In this document: positions 45,110 through 56,897 of the stretch, in pieces
How positions within the stretch are numbered: position 1 is the first letter of the stretch
Layout of the letters: each line of letters opens with the position of its first letter
Assembly (NCBI GenBank): GCA_034096865.1
Contig: JAWQFJ010001320.1
Coordinates: forward strand, 81,260-145,259
Source of the DNA: Theodoxus fluviatilis
Lineage: Eukaryota > Mollusca > Gastropoda > Cycloneritida > Neritidae
DNA: 64,000 nucleotides
Direction: 5' to 3'
Position numbers and translations under genes: made by a program
Notes under the pieces: generated by a model
The model's input: the letters and a program-made list of their open reading frames with translations, nothing else
Databases searched by the model: none
Told to the model about the DNA's origin: nothing

Positions 45110-47014
45110 CAGTGGCTCAGCCTAGAAACTCTCTGCTCACCACCAGCCTCCGCTGCAGCGAGCCAGCTTGCTTGCAGGACAGCAGCAAAGGAGTCAAGGA
45201 GGCATTCCATGGAGCTGTGCAAGGGCGAAGGGGGGACACAGTCTTGGAGAAGGGCAGCCGGACAGGGATGGAGGGATGCTAGCTTTTCCCCACCCGCCTC
45301 TTCCCATTCCTTGTGCACTGTGCTTGTGCAGATTTGGGAGTGGCCACGACCATCTCCATCTCTCCTGGTCTTATGGGATGTGAGCTGATGAACTTCTTTG
45401 CAAAGTCTCTTCCGAAATCTTGCTGGGTCCTCTGACTTGCTTCAGACTGAGTCGCAGCTGTCTGTCTTTTCCAGGAGAAGTCAAAACAAACTAGAGGGCA
45501 TAGGAGTAGGAAGGAAAGGAAAGAGTATACATAGGATCTGGTAAGGACTTCTCTGCTCTTCAAAAGATACCAAATGTCCATCTTGTTCTTTCCATCTCAG
45601 AAAGGGAAATTGTGACTACAACTAGTGCAAACAGTGTTGAGATGGATGCTGTGAAAACACTCCGCATGGGTAGCACAGGACACGGCTGGTTGCTAAGGGT
45701 GGGTGGGCTTTGTGTGGAGTCTGCTGTCATAGGGAAGAGGTGCAGGGGAGGTAACTCAACTCTGTGGGAGGTGCAGAGCAGGGGAGCACCAGGGCTGTGT
45801 CTGATGGGATGACAGGAGATGGAGGTCAGCTGTGACAGAAATGTGTGGGATGGAGATCTTCCTTGCTCAGCCGACAGGCATGGAAGCCTCCTTAGCTGGG
45901 AGCAATAAACCTTCCACCTTGGCCAGTGATGTTGCTAGCACTGTACCGCCTCCTTACTTCTCCATGCGGAATGCTGCAGATCACCTTGTCACTTCTTGCA
46001 TATCTCAGAGTGGTTCTAAATTGTGTCTGTCTGTCTGAACTTGTCGTGTTTGGTGTGGTGTGGCCTGGATGTGTGTATGTGTGCTTTTCTTACAAATTTC
46101 TATGGTTGTGTAAGGGATGGGATGGGGCTGGGGGGATGGGGTGGGTGGGTGTTTCTCTGTGCATGTGGATGGATTGGTTTGATAGGGGGTTATCTCTTTG
46201 CTACTTCCAATGATAAGGGTGGGAGGGGAGTGGGGAGTTGGATGGTAGACCTAAGAAAGTGTTGTTACTGTCGAATTTGATGCATGGTCTTGTGGTGAAA
46301 ACTTTTTGACTGGGCAATTTTCCCCCCACTCCTTCTCTTCCTACTACACATCGGAGAGTCTTGCGTTCATGCACAAGTAATTGCGGCAAGCATTGTGTCA
46401 CATAACTTTGCAACTTATCCAGTGATGCATTCGGAAGGGTTATGCACAGGTATGGGATGTCAAAATAGGGGTTGAGGGCATATTTTGAGGAGGGAAAATG
46501 CTTTTTTTAAAGTTAATAATTGTTTTTGTCATTTTCTGTTTTGGGATTTGCAAATAGTATTCACATTGTAGAAAAGTATGTTACAGTATGTAGAAAAGTA
46601 TGTTGCAGTATGTAGAAAAGCAGAAGATCTTTGCCTCGTAAGGCTGAACTTATGGGTGTTTTCATTATCTGTAATGTGATTGGGATACTTTTGATCTATG
46701 CCTAGGCTATGATAAGACATATTTGAAGATCTTTGCAGCACACTTTTCTAAAGTTATTATTTTGCCAGTTTTTGAATCAATATACTAAATGGATAGTGAA
46801 AAGTGAGAAAATTGAAAGGAAGAAGGTCTGAGTAAGTTACAAATGGTCAAAAGCACTGTGTGATGATGTCGACAGTGAGCTGTGAACTGTGCATCTGCAG
46901 GTCCAGAGAAGATAGAGAGATACATCTCTTGCTTGGCAGCAGCAGCATGCAGGCTCCCGGCTTTGGGCACAGAGAAGAAATGTCGCCCTCCTATGGGACT
47001 GGCCTACTCCACAG
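45110..47014 (+). other. RanBPM 3' UTR and following sequence
   Basis: Non-coding sequence after the RanBPM stop. AATAAA occurs at 45904-45909, a possible early polyadenylation signal, and others occur far downstream (about 49374 and 51492). The transcript end cannot be fixed from sequence alone. No second gene recognised. Confidence 0.5.
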
Positions 47015-47531
47015 CTGCCTCAGGCTAGAGATACATGGTGTGGCCATCACCTGAGCATTGCTTGCCTCAGGCTAGAGATACATGGTGTGGCCATCACCTG
47101 AGCATTGCTGCTTCAGGCTAGAGATACATGGTGTGGCCATCACCTGAGCATTGCTGCTTCAGGCTAGAGATACATGGTGTGGCCATCACCTGAGCATTGC
47201 TGCTTCAGGCTAGAGATACATGGTGTGGCCATCACCTGAGCATTGCTGCTTCAGGCTAGAGATACATGGTGTGGCCATCACCTGAGCATTGCTGCTTCAG
47301 GCTAGAGATACATGGTGTGGCCATCACCTGAGCGTTACTGTCTCAGGCTAGAGATACATGGTGTGGCCATCACCTGAGCGTTACTGCCTCAGGCTAGAGA
47401 TACATGGTGTGGCCATCACCTGAGCATTGCTGCTTCAGGCTAGAGATACATGGTGTGGCCATCACCTGAGCATTGCTGCCTCAGGCTAGAGATACATGGT
47501 GTGGCCATCACCTGAGCATTGCTGCCTCGGA
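47015..47531. repeat. 46-bp minisatellite
   Basis: About eleven near-identical tandem copies of a 46-bp unit containing CAGGCTAGAGATACATGGTG and TGGCCATCACCTGAGC, with GCTGCTT/GCTTGCC/TACTGTC variants. It lies 1.9 kb after the RanBPM stop. Confidence 0.95.
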
Positions 47532-48243
47532 GGCTGGTCAGAGATGTGTGCAGTTGTGCAGCTGGCAGACATGTGCTAAATTCAAAATGAAATGCTCTCC
47601 ACAAGTGATAGTATGGGAGCATTGAATAAGGCTGTGTTCTATTCTCCCCTCAATGCTCAGGGGTCGACTATGCAAATAACTCTCTGAAATCAAAACTCTG
47701 TAACAATTAGCTAATAATGCATATATTCGTAAAATATGGTATGAAATTTGTTTTTAAATAGTAATGATTCTTTCAAGAAGAAAAGCAGGCTGGATAGTAA
47801 CCACGTACACGTAACGGTGGTGGTACTTGTGACTGCCAGCGCTGCTGCATCATGGCCGCAGATTGGAGGAGGAGCTGTAGATTTCTGGCTGAATTAGACT
47901 TGTAGATAAATTTGCCTGCTCTGTAGTGGGCAGGTTGTCTTACCCTCCTCCAGATGAATCTCTCTTATGCTGGTAGATCTTTCCAGGTTTAGATAAACTG
48001 TAATGAATACTACGTGCTCCCAGGGAAAAAATGTTCTGTAGGTTAATCTGTAAAGGAAATCTTTTGTTACATTTGCAATTTATTACTCTTAAGATATGTT
48101 TTACTGTTTCATAGATTATGCTTGTTTATACTTTAACATGTGTTTTTCTCCTTCATGTGTGTGTCAGACTTATTATTCAAATCTTCTTTGAAACTTTGCC
48201 ATTTGTTCCTTCACCCTAGACTTTAGGTGTGTAGGTAAATCAT

Positions 48244-48324
<81 letters not shown>

Positions 48325-51300
48325 ATGTATTTTGAAGGGGTATTTATCTGATGTTGAGCTCTGCTGGATCAAAAGTCACTTCATCAGATTTCTTTAGTCA
48401 CAACTGTAGGCACCGAGTATCAGTGTAGTGTGGAATCCTGTCTGGTTAGGAAGATGTCCACTCACTGCAGCCTGCATCCATCTGGGTCATTTTACCCTTG
48501 GGACAGAGCAGTAGCAAAGACATGTAAGTAGGTAGGTGTACCACTCTGAAGTGGTTTGGTGAAGACCTGTTCCAGAGGGAGGGATGGTTTGGTTGGAAGC
48601 AGATCATTGAGGCTGACACACTCCCTTTTGTCATGGCCTCCCCAGAGTTGAATGTAGCACTTTGGGTTTGCTCAAATGGCGGATAAGGAAAAGAAAAGTT
48701 CAGAAATGCCAGGAAGATATTCTATTAACTTCTTATTCTTATAAAAGGTCCCCCTTTTCCCTGTGTCAAAGAGGAGCTGTTTACAGTCATGATCATCATA
48801 CCATTTATAAGGAAGGTTTGTTTTGGTTTATTAGTTCGTAGGGTGGGTTTTTTCCCTCCTATTTTTTATTGTTTGTTGGGGTTTTTAAATAGAAAGAATA
48901 GTTGCAACTAATCATTGGTCACGGTATATAGCAGTCATTATTCTTTGTTTGGAATTTTGTAATATGATACAAAGAGAAATATTTTCATGTTAAGAGTAAG
49001 CATCACTTTCTTGTTGTGCAGAGGTGTTAATGTTTATTTTGTTGGATGAGGGGTTTTAGCAAAGTAATTGGGCATTCCACCTCAGTGCGATAGTTGGAGC
49101 ATGATAGTGACTGCAGCAACTTACTGCTTAACTCAACAAGTCAACTTGATTGTTTTTCTAGGATACTACTTCATCATCATGCAATCAGAATTTTCATGTC
49201 TCAGTTTGATAAGTTTTGCAATTTTGTACTTGTTATTCCATCATCCTGTTAGATTACAAGGATCTTGAGACTTGACAGTACTTCAAGTTTTGGGGAAAAA
49301 ACCCCCCCCCCCCCAATCAGTTTCCCTGAATTTGTGATAAAGCATAGCACTGATGGAGTGGGGATGAGAACCATAAATAAATTGGGACACGGGCAGGTTA
49401 AAAAGTTTATTACATTTGTATAAATGTTTCCCTCTGCTAAACAGCATGACAGACATGACTGAAATTTGTTTTTATTAACAGTAGATGGAGTATTTTATTT
49501 TTTAAACATAATTTGTTTGCAGTCAGGTGCTTTTATGTACTAGTACTGAATTGTATAATTGCAATGCATTCAGAGAGCACCAGTGCTTTTAGCTAGAGTG
49601 AGTGGCTTCATATTGCAGGTAGTTTGCATCGTTGCTCTACACAGGCATGGGAAATGAACGAATTGGAGAAATAGCAATGACAGAGGGCTGTATTATGGAA
49701 AGGACTGCTCTCTTCTGGTCGGCTACATAATTTCCAAATCTGGTTCTCATCAACTCCTGATCTAGCCTGGCCTGTCATCTCTATTCATTCATTGTGAAAG
49801 TTATTGAGTGAATGAAATCTGGGTCTAGTTTGAGTCGGCCTTGACTGTCTAGTTACAGCATTGGCATGTGTGGTTGTTGTAGGCGAGATGTGGCTCCTTG
49901 TACCTCTGGAAGCTCACAGCTGCTCCTGGCTCCAAAAAATGATCTCAGACCAAGAGCTGGTCTCTATATCTCTTTATTTTGTTTGTAGAGCAAATATTTT
50001 TTTCATTACCAGTGATAAATTTCCCCTCTCTTGTTGAAAAAGTAGCTTTATATCGTCTTCTTTAGCATTGTAATAATCCAGTCCATCATTTCTTATGAAT
50101 GAAGCTCTCAACAATCCTGTACCATCTGTATTGATGGTGAGAGAGAGCATGGTCTCTTCTAGGTGACCATACCAGCAGAAACAAGATGGCCCCTGTCTTG
50201 TGTGTATGAGGGACAGAAAATGGTGGTGTTACCACCACATAGAACAGGGTCTGCTGACCCAGTGACCATAACTTCATTTGTCTAAATACCCACAAAGGCA
50301 GTAGAACAGCTTTGTATGACATTTTCCCCAGCTTTTAGCCCAATGTGTACATCCTTTTATTCTGGAACACCATCCATCTGCTTTGAGCATCAGTTCAGTT
50401 TAAAACAAAATGGTCTGCCTTTCCTTTGCTTGTGGACAGGGACACCATAGATCCAGACCCAGTAGAACCCCTAAGTTGGTGACATGCATCAGAACTAGGG
50501 GTTCCTGGGTTGTAGCAGCTGTGTCCCTCAACCAGTCAGCTCTTGGCTGTGTGATTCATCTGCATGCATGATTTTGCTCTTGTGGAGCATGTAGAATCCA
50601 ATGTCTGGTGAGTCATGATGAAGACCTCTGAGTTGGGAAGGGTCTGGTAAGCTTGATTAGGAGTGTAGTTGAAGGAGAGACCGTGGAGAGGCATATCATG
50701 CCACTGCCATGCCTGTCACTCTCAGCCTGTCAGGCTGTGGAGGATTTTGACTAGAGGAGCGTGGGATTTCTAATGACTGGATCACAGCTGGGCAGGATGT
50801 GGAACTCGGCAAGGAAGAGGTGAGAGCAAACTTGTCATAAGATTTTCCTTCATGTGTGCTGAGATTAAAGGTCTGGGATTATCGATGTTGTTGGTTTTTG
50901 CTGTAGAGATGAAATACATTCAGCAGAATATGTAGAGAGAAAGAGAGAAAACAAGACACTTGCTGCTTGCAAAAGACTTTCCCGCCCCTCCTCTTGGCAA
51001 TACTTAGTGTAGACAGCGGAGATGAGGGGCATTTGTCTCTGAAGTTGTTGGGGATTCCGATATGCATTTTTATCTGTGGCGAGTTGTGGGACGTGGAGGT
51101 TGTCACAGGATGTGGACAGGCCTGTCTGGATTGTAACTGCAGGCAGGCACAGGCTGAGGGGAAGTTGAAGGTTGGGCACTTTGATCCTTGTGTACAGTGG
51201 GTACCAGACAAGCTTGCTCATGCAACGTTCTCTGTTGACATTTTGTAAGTAAATAATGATGATGATGATATATTGCACTCCTGTTTGAGACTTTGGTAAG

Positions 51301-52499
51301 CTTGTCCCCCCTTCATGTATTGAATAATTTGTGATAAGGAGTTTTTTTACACTATGACTCTGGTTTAGGATGTGGAGGATACCTGTTTGTAGATACCATT
51401 TTAATTTTCCAATACCTCAGATAAAATTGCCCATGAATTGAGAGCTACCAAGGAAGTACATGTACCCAATATAAATGTGCAAAGATGTGTGATAAAATGA
51501 ATAAAAATTCAGAATTTGTAAAATATATATGGAGTTCTGTCATCTCTGATGTGGTGGCTTCTATGACCTCTATCCTAAAGTATCAAATGTATTTTCACTT
51601 ATTAACAAATGATGGTGCTGAGAACTTTTAGCTCCCTCCCAGAGAGAATTGTGAACTCAAAAGTTCTTGGCTGGATAAGTGTAAATGGAGCAGAATATTC
51701 ACTTAGCCTTCCACTGATAGGCCACACTAGTGGACTCATCCGAGGAGAGGGGTGCAATGTTGGTCAGTTGATTCGCAGTGACTTACACAAAATGACAACC
51801 AAATTATTACGTGCTTGCTAGCTCACATATGCTATCTTGGGCAGTTATTCTGCACACAAAATGACAAAGTGTGAATTTTTTACAAATTGGTGTACACAAT
51901 GTGCATGCAGCTGAATTTTACAGCAGTCGTCAAGGCGATTCTGCCCTGTTTCAAGCATAAATGCCTATGTAAAATTGCAGCCAATCAGATGCTGTGGCCC
52001 ACCAGTGGAGTGGGGTCCGCACATACCCTCTCCTCAGACTAGTCCACCAGTGTGGCCCATCAGTGGAAGGCTAACTGAATATTCATTATGCTGCATTAAT
52101 GACGATACACCCCCATGTTGTCTGAGCTGCTAGAGGCTACCCCTGGCTGAGCCTCTGGAGAGGGCTTTTGGAAGTCCAGTAGCCAGGGTCTCCAGCTGAT
52201 GGGGTGGTCACTGAGCAGCTCCATGTTGGAGTCACCACCTGGCACCAATAACATGCAGTCATACAATGCATGATGGTACCTTGTTGCTTTACCCCATGCC
52301 ACACCCACAGGCATTTGTTCTCATCACGTCATTGTTCTAGCAAAGCAGACAAGGTACAAAGACCCTGTTCTTGGGTCTTTGGCACAAATATGAATACTCC
52401 TTGTGGTTACTGCATTAATAATCCTTAGTTTACAATTTGAGTTTGGTAATAAAATTTCTACATTTTATTTATTTGGCAAGTTAAATCTCATGGTGGAGC
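47532..52499. other. Long unique non-coding stretch
   Basis: About 5 kb of moderately AT-rich, mostly unique sequence. A (GT)n microsatellite lies at 48247-48316. AATAAA-type signals near 49374 and 51492 could serve a long RanBPM 3' UTR. No convincing coding exon, transposase or RNA gene was found on either strand. Confidence 0.5.
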
Positions 52500-53080
52500 A
52501 TCCATTATTCAATGCAAATAGCAAGCCATCCTTTGCCTTTGAACAAAGCCTTTCCTCATGACTGCATGCGAGACCAGCTTTGTGCAGTGATAAGGAATGA
52601 TTTCAGTCCTTTCCTGCCTCAGGACCCCATTTTCTTCCTCAATGCCTTTGCCAGGAGTGTTGCACAGATCTTCCATGGGATTCATGTTGGATGCCTGGGA
52701 TGGCCATGGCAAAACATTGATGTGATGGTCATTTAACCATCAGTGAACAAGGTTTTTCATCTTGCTGGAACAATCACCTCTTGCCCACAGAAAATGTTTG
52801 CCGAAAGATACATGGCTTGTTCCTAAACATCTCTGTACAGAACATTATTCATGGGACCTTCACACAACTTCGTCAGCATCAGAAGCTGACTTTGTCCCCC
52901 AAACCATGATGTATCTTCCTACAATGAAGCCCCTCTGGCCAAATTCTACACACTACATCTTTCACTTGTGGAACCAAAATTCAGGCTCATAGACTTTTCC
53001 ATGCCTTCTACACGCCATAACATGACCAGATGTTGAGAAAAACCCAAAGTTGAACTTGTCAGTAAAAATGACTTTTGGCT
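52500..53080 (-). pseudogene. Degenerate Tc1/mariner transposase
   Basis: Reading the minus strand from about 53080 down gives KVIFTDKFNFGFFSTSGHVM, HGKVYEPEFW, a GRYIMVWGT block, QQDEKPCSLMVK-like relic sequence, then INVLPWPSQASNMNPMEDLC and terminal SHAVMRKGFVQRQ. This order (FTDESxFN, VMVWG, QQDNAxxH, hxxLPWPxxSPDhNPhExhW, C-terminal arginine patch) is the Tc1/mariner DDE signature. Several frame changes and stops, and replacement of SPD by SNM, show it is dead. Inverted repeats were not identified. Confidence 0.72.
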
Positions 53081-53143
53081 AGAATATAACCGTCCAATCA
53101 TTGTGATCACAAGTTTACTGCATTATCTATTTCCTCTATTTTT

Positions 53144-53803
53144 GACTCGCATGCGAAGCAAAAGTGAGTCTATATACTCACCTGTTTCGTCTGTCCGGGT
53201 GTCCGTGAAAAACTTTAACGTTGGATTTTTCTCTGAGACTATTAAGTCTATCAACACCCAATTTGGCATGATGCTGTAGGATGACAAAGCGTCAAAAACA
53301 TACATAGTGACTTGACCTTGCTTTAAGGTCAAGGTCACATGAGCTCTTCAAAGTTGGATTGTATACATATTTTGAAGTGACCTTAACCCTGAACTATGGA
53401 AGATAACTGTTTCAAACTTAATAATTATGTGGGGCACATGTTATACTTTCATCATGAGGCACATTTGGTCACATATCATCAAGGTCAAGGTCACTTTGAC
53501 CCTTATGAAATGTGACCAAAATGGGGTAGTGAACCACTAAAAGTGACCATATCTCATGGTAGAAAGTGCCAATAAGCACCATTGTGCTTCCTATATCTTG
53601 AATTAACAGCTTTTTGTTGCATGACTTTGGATGACCTTGACCTTGGGTCAAGGCCACATGTATTTTGGTAGGGAAAACGTGTAAAGCATTTCTTAGTGTA
53701 TGATGTCATTGCTAGGTTTAGTTGTTTGACCTTGTAGGTCACCTGAAGGTCAATGTCATGTCAAGGTCAAGCATGTGAGTCGTATGGGCTTTGCCCTTCT
53801 TGT
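53144..53803 (+). mobile_element. Dispersed AAGGTCA-rich element, copy 5 (internal deletion)
   Basis: Starts GACTCGCATGCGAAGCAAAA and ends GGGCTTTGCCCTTCTTGTG. It is about 660 bp instead of 790-900: the block containing CAGTTTGGTTGACCTTGCTT and its flanks is missing, fusing the first CTTGACCTTGCTTTAAGGTC unit directly to the GAGCTCTTCAAAGTTGGATT block. The deletion endpoints fall in the repeated CAAGGTCAAGGTCACA words, suggesting recombination between them. Confidence 0.88.
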
Positions 53804-54185
53804 GTTGTGATGTGTCAGTAAAAGATTTGAAGTAGCCCAATGATCAGGGGTAAATTGTTAAAACCTTGCAAATGTGGGTGACAAGCCACTACCAAAAAAA
53901 ACCGCAATACTTTAGTGAACATGATGGATTGGTTGAGGAAGTTCATATTGGGACGATGTGACTTTGTGATGTGCACATTTACCAAGGAATGACCACAAGG
54001 CGAGTGTTGTGAAGGTGCTGGAATATAATAGATCCTCATGGTGTCTTCAAGATATACGCCAGTCCTCTCCACCCGATCGTTGCCTAGTTACGTGACGTAG
54101 TCAGGGCGCGGTCGCCCTTTGATGTGTCACATGACTTCGTGCAGCTTGGAGGCTGGTTGGTCTGCTCTCGTTAGTTCTCGATGAC
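53804..54185. other. Unique spacer
   Basis: Non-coding unique sequence between element copy 5 and the 61-bp array. No feature seen. Confidence 0.5.
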
Positions 54186-55421
54186 TTTAGAAAGCCTGTA
54201 GAACGAACATGAGCATGGCAGTGTGAGAGCTTGCACACGGCAGAAAAGGAGAAAGCCTGTAGAACGAACATGAGCAGGGCAGTGTGAGAGCTTGCACACG
54301 GCAGAAAAGGAGAAAGCCTGTAGAACGTACATGAGCAGGGCAGTGTGAGAGCTTGCACACGGCAGAAAAGGAGAAAGCCTGTAGAACGAACATGAGCAGG
54401 GCAGTGTGAGAGCTTGCACACGGCAGAAAAGGAGAAAGCCTGTAGAACGTACATGAGCAGGGCAGTGTGAGAGCTTGCACACGGCAGAAAAGGAGAAAGC
54501 CTGTAGAACGAACATGAGCAGGGCAGTGTGAGAGCTTGCACACGGCAGAAAAGGAGAAAGCCTGTAGAACGAACATGAGCAGGGCAGTGTGAGAGCTTGC
54601 ACACGGCAGAAAAGGAGAAAGCCTGTAGAACGAACATGAGCAGGGCAGTGTGAGAGCTTGCACACGGCAGAAAAGGAGAAAGCCTGTAGAACGAACATGA
54701 GCAGGGCAGTGTGAGAGCTTGCACACGGCAGAAAAGGAGAAAGCCTGTAGAACGAACATGAGCATGGCAGTGTGAGAGCTTGCACACGGCAGAAAAGGAG
54801 AAAGCCTGTAGAACGAACATGAGCAGGGCAGTGTGAGAGCTTGCACACGGCAGAAAAGGAGAAAGCCTGTAGAACGAACATGAGCAGGGCAGTGTGAGAG
54901 CTTGCACACGGCAGAAAAGGAGAAAGCCTGTAGAACGAACATGAGCAGGGCAGTGTGAGAGCTTGCACACGGCAGAAAAGGAGAAAGCCTGTAGAACGAA
55001 CATGAGCAGGGCAGTGTGAGAGCTTGCACACGGCAGAAAAGGAGAGAGCCTGTAGAACGAACATGAGCAGGGCAGTGTGAGAGCTTGCACACGGCAGAAA
55101 AGGAGAAAGCCTGTAGAACGAACATGAGCATGGCAGTGTGAGAGCTTGCACACGGCAGAAAAGGAGAAAGCCTGTAGAACGAACATGAGCAGGGCAGTGT
55201 GAGAGCTTGCACACGGCAGAAAAGGAGAAAGCCTGTAGAACGAACATGAGCATGGCAGTGTGAGAGCTTGCACACGGCAGAAAAGGAGAAAGCCTGTAGA
55301 ACGAACATGAGCAGGGCAGTGTGAGAGCTTGCACACGGCAGAAAAGGAGAAAGCCTGTAGAACGAACATGAGCAGGGCAGTGTGAGAGCTTGCACACGGC
55401 AGAAAAGGAGAGAGCCTGAGA
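54186..55421. repeat. 61-bp highly homogeneous minisatellite
   Basis: About twenty head-to-tail copies of a 61-bp unit containing AAAGCCTGTAGAACGAACAT, GAGCAGGGCAGTGTGAGAGC and TTGCACACGGCAGAAAAGGA. Only point variants (GAGCATGG, ACGTACAT, GGAGAGAG) distinguish copies. Since 61 is not a multiple of three and no frame of the minus strand has a stop, a reading frame walks through all three phases, giving a 61-residue pseudo-repeat over three units. The 439-, 420- and 553-codon frames result from this. Confidence 0.97.
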
Positions 55422-55637
55422 GGATAGATGAGTGGGAAAAGTCCTCCATAAGAAGTGATCGGGTTTTCCTGCCCTAGAGTGAGCGTGCACCAGAGAGTAC
55501 GAACACTGAGATACAGCAATCTAAGAGAGCTCATGACAGAGACAGAAGGCACGTGTAAGAGCACGGATAACAGCGATAGTGTCCTCCGAGATCCAGTCTC
55601 AAGAGTGAAGTTTTTATGGTAAAGCTGATTACAGTCG
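55422..55637. other. Unique spacer after the 61-bp array
   Basis: Non-coding sequence; no feature recognised. Confidence 0.5.
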
Positions 55638-55760
55638 AGACCGGATGTAAGAAAGTTGTCGGGACTCACTTTTTGTCTTTTATACATCCGGTCATTACTA
55701 AATCCGGTTAACCGGATGTATGAAAATATTGAGGATCGACTTTCATACATCCGGCCACGC
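55638..55760. repeat. Cluster of CCGGATGTA palindromes
   Basis: Three inverted repeats in 120 bases: GACCGGATGTA / TACATCCGGTC (55639 and 55683), the palindrome ATCCGGTTAACCGGAT (about 55702), and CCGGATGTATGAAA / TTTCATACATCCGG (55712 and 55741). The word TACATCCGG or its complement occurs four times. It may be a MITE or a recombined pair of element ends. Confidence 0.75.
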
Positions 55761-55915
55761 ATCTTTTACTTGATAAAACTAGTTTTTTTCATATCATTTT
55801 TGTTTTTATTTGTTTGTTTTTTATGTTTAATTGTGTTGATACATAGCCTAGTTAGAAGAAATGGTTTGTGAATAAAAAGAGTAAAGTACACGTACTTACA
55901 GCGTAGCGTCTGTAA

Positions 55916-55943
55916 GCCGAAGTTCACTTCGGCGTGACGTCAC
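55916..55943 (+). promoter_or_regulatory. Palindrome followed by consensus CRE
   Basis: GCCGAAGTTCACTTCGGC is a perfect hairpin/palindrome; it is followed by GTGACGTCAC, which contains the full cAMP-response-element word TGACGTCA (55935-55942). It lies about 70 bases upstream of the ATG at 56010, so it may belong to a promoter. No TATA box is evident. Confidence 0.35.
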
Positions 55944-56009
55944 GTTCGGTACTTTCCGGCGGCGGCACTACATCCGGGGACAGCATTCGATCGGAGAAGG
56001 CGTGTGCAA

Positions 56010-56180
56010 ATGGCGTTTGTTCAGAATTTTCCAAACATTGTGCTTGACGTGGAAGACGTTCCTGGTGCTGTACTACCGTACAAGGAAGTTGGATCCAACA
56101 GTGTGACTGCTCTGAAAATATGGCTCCTTACACAAATGCTTGCCGCAAAAATATCAGGCCGTAGTTCACTCTCATTCTGA
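56010..56180 (+). CDS. Small ORF or first exon with possible SAP-like start
   Basis: ATG in a favourable context (GCAAATGG) opens a 56-codon frame: MAFVQNFPNIVLDVEDVPGA, then LPYKEVGSNSVTALKIWLLT. The order of an FPxhhLDVxDVPGA-like leader followed by ALKxWLLxxxhxxKxSG resembles short N-terminal segments before SAP-like LKRWLxCRG motifs in invertebrate, often transposon-associated, proteins; this is from memory and weak. A CRE-containing palindrome lies upstream. No continuation exon was identified, so it may be a first exon, a relic or chance. Confidence 0.3.
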   Translation: MAFVQNFPNIVLDVEDVPGAVLPYKEVGSNSVTALKIWLLTQMLAAKISGRSSLSF

Positions 56181-56820
56181 GCAAGATGAAATTGTTTTCA
56201 TCAGGATTACAAGCTGGAGCAGGGAGTAGTTTGTGGTTGCTCGTTGCCACATGGAGACTGCATGTGTTGAATATCTTGCACAGCTGCAGCAAACTTTGTT
56301 ACGGTCAATTGATAGACGTCTCCACACACGTGCGTGTGTTTTGTATGCTCTAGCGAAATGATCAGGTGTAAACATGCTATAAGTATCTACACCGTGCGGC
56401 ATGAGGAAGAAAAACGCGCGTGTGCACAGGCAGCCCCAGCAGATATCGTGTGACAGCAAGCTTACAAGGCGTCCATACTCGACACAGCCAACACAAGGGA
56501 AGAAAAGAACTTCTCAACCCCACAATTAAAATGAAGTCGAAATGCTTAATCCTGAGGTGTCAGCAATAATTACGACCTTCATCTTACACGTGTACTCGGG
56601 TGGATGAGAGCTTATTTAATAACATTTCATGCTGAGGTGAAAGCAACATAACCTACAGAATATGCTTGTGTGTTGACATGTTGGTGAGAACACGTCAAAC
56701 ATTTAATGCGGAGGTGATGGCGCTGTGACCTTTTGCAAGGACCTATTCACGTACACAAGTAGATGTGAACTCCTGTGCACTTATATACATACATGTACGG
56801 ATGCATAAGACGCCATTGCT
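56181..56820. other. Unique sequence, no gene seen
   Basis: Non-coding between the small ORF and the cloverleaf-like element. Slightly repeated words (TTCATGCTGAGGTGAAAGC, ATTTAATGCGGAGGTGATGG) hint at an old duplication. Confidence 0.45.
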
Positions 56821-56897
56821 GTCCCCCTGTGGGTTCGGAGTAAGAATTGACCCACCGCGTCTCCCTACGCGATTCGTAAAAGGCGAATAACTAGGGA
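56821..56897 (+). ncRNA. Cloverleaf-like three-hairpin element
   Basis: An outer stem GTCCC / GGGAC encloses three consecutive hairpins: GTGGGT / ACCCAC with a long loop, CGCGT / ACGCG with a 6-base loop, and ATTCG / CGAAT with a 7-base loop. The overall shape and size (about 77 bases) recall a tRNA. There is no T-loop consensus, anticodon arm or D-loop motif, so it is not a normal tRNA gene. It could be a tRNA-like RNA, a short repeat or a MITE fragment. Confidence 0.35.

Noticed and set aside
54101..55762. 553-, 439- and 420-codon minus-strand frames
   Set aside because: Artefact of the stop-free 61-bp unit cycling through three frames.
56821..56897. Functional tRNA gene
   Set aside because: Lacks the T-loop and D-loop consensus, a proper anticodon arm and a 7-bp acceptor stem.
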